Of a stretch of DNA of 25,082 bases, positions 24,796 through 25,082 are shown piece after piece. Source of the stretch: Acholeplasmatales bacterium (lineage in GTDB: Bacteria > Bacillota_I > Bacilli_A > Acholeplasmatales > Anaeroplasmataceae); assembly GCA_024681175.1 (NCBI GenBank), contig JAILBI010000163.1:1-25082 (forward strand), in the 5' to 3' direction. Every line of letters starts with the position of its first letter. Position 1 is the stretch's first letter. A program made the translations under genes and the position numbers. The notes beneath the pieces were generated by a model that worked only from the letters and a program-made list of their open reading frames with translations, had not been told where the DNA came from and searched no databases.

Positions 24796-25082
24796 TTAAT
24801 TATTTTGATTATAAAATAAATAATATACTATATCATAGTCATTAACAGATAATGATAATATACTTTTAGCATCAGTATCTGATGCTTCAAGAATAATTGC
24901 AAATTCCAATGATGCACCATCATTATTATTTATAGATATAGACTTTGTGTAATCAACTGAATATTCTTTTAAAGATGATTTTATATAATATTTAACATTG
25001 TTTATATCATATGTTACTTCTTGATCTTCTTTATTATATATATTAAGTATCAATGATAAATAAAATTGTGAATCAATAGACC
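24796..25082 (-). CDS. C-terminal part of an unknown protein (runs off right edge)
   Basis: The frame stays open from the window edge to the TAA at 24796, so the start lies outside the window. An internal TTG at 25053 is not a convincing start because codons upstream of it are also in frame and open. The visible 95 residues are acidic and Tyr/Ile-rich, with alternating hydrophobic positions (e.g. VTYDINNVKYYIKSS, LSVNDYDIVYYLFYNQNN) that suggest a beta-rich fold. There is no membrane segment or recognised motif. Function unknown. Confidence 0.6.
   Translation of the reverse strand, partial: SIDSQFYLSLILNIYNKEDQEVTYDINNVKYYIKSSLKEYSVDYTKSISINNNDGASLEFAIILEASDTDAKSILSLSVNDYDIVYYLFYNQNN

Overview
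The window is strongly AT-rich (roughly 30% GC by eye) and looks like the chromosome of a low-GC Gram-positive (Bacilli/Erysipelotrichia-like or uncultured 'Tenericutes'-like) anaerobe. The evidence is an hrcA-grpE-dnaK-dnaJ operon behind CIRCE operators, a T-box leader in front of asnA, AGGAGG-type ribosome binding sites, sigma-A TTGACA/TATAAT promoters, DegV, a zinc-type L33 and lipobox lipoproteins. The anaerobic ribonucleotide reductase NrdD/NrdG fits an oxygen-avoiding gut-type organism. TGA works as a stop and Trp is TGG, so the standard bacterial code applies.

Layout, left to right. (1) 1-591: an acyltransferase-3 membrane protein cut by the left edge. (2) 821-4922 (minus): nrdG-nrdD-trxB, a dNTP-synthesis and redox operon in which NrdD carries a C-terminal CPNC thioredoxin/glutaredoxin-like domain and the adjacent TrxB-like flavoprotein lacks the usual NADPH 2'-phosphate motif. 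(3) 5286-12281 (minus): hrcA-grpE-dnaK-dnaJ, then an unknown two-TM protein with its own promoter, then mtaB. This resembles the Bacillus dnaK locus, but the prmA and rsmE genes are missing and the membrane protein sits in their place. (4) 12324-15383 (minus): T-box-controlled asnA, a degV-MBL hydrolase pair, and rpmG. (5) 15524-16567 (plus): ispG of the MEP isoprenoid pathway. (6) 16596-19842 (minus): less conserved genes, namely a zinc-ribbon/TPR protein, a GGDEF-GAF protein and an unknown helical protein, with an odd C12 homopolymer hairpin between the first two. (7) 19914-21428 (minus): an AqpZ-like aquaporin and a small lipoprotein. (8) 21558-24618: a large Ser/Thr-linker lipoprotein with an SGNH (rhamnogalacturonan-acetylesterase-like) domain, divergent from an AraC-type regulator. 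This is probably a small pectin-utilisation locus. (9) 24636-25082: a possible 33-aa membrane peptide and the 3' end of a gene cut by the right edge.

Most genes are on the minus strand and are separated by clear intrinsic terminators, so transcription units can be drawn with fair confidence. No tRNA, rRNA, CRISPR array or intact mobile element was seen. The points most worth a second look are the NrdD fusion with its non-canonical reductase, the C12 hairpin, the GGDEF-GAF protein with a four-cysteine cluster, the tandem CIRCE arrangement, and the 18-bp GC-rich palindrome upstream of degV.
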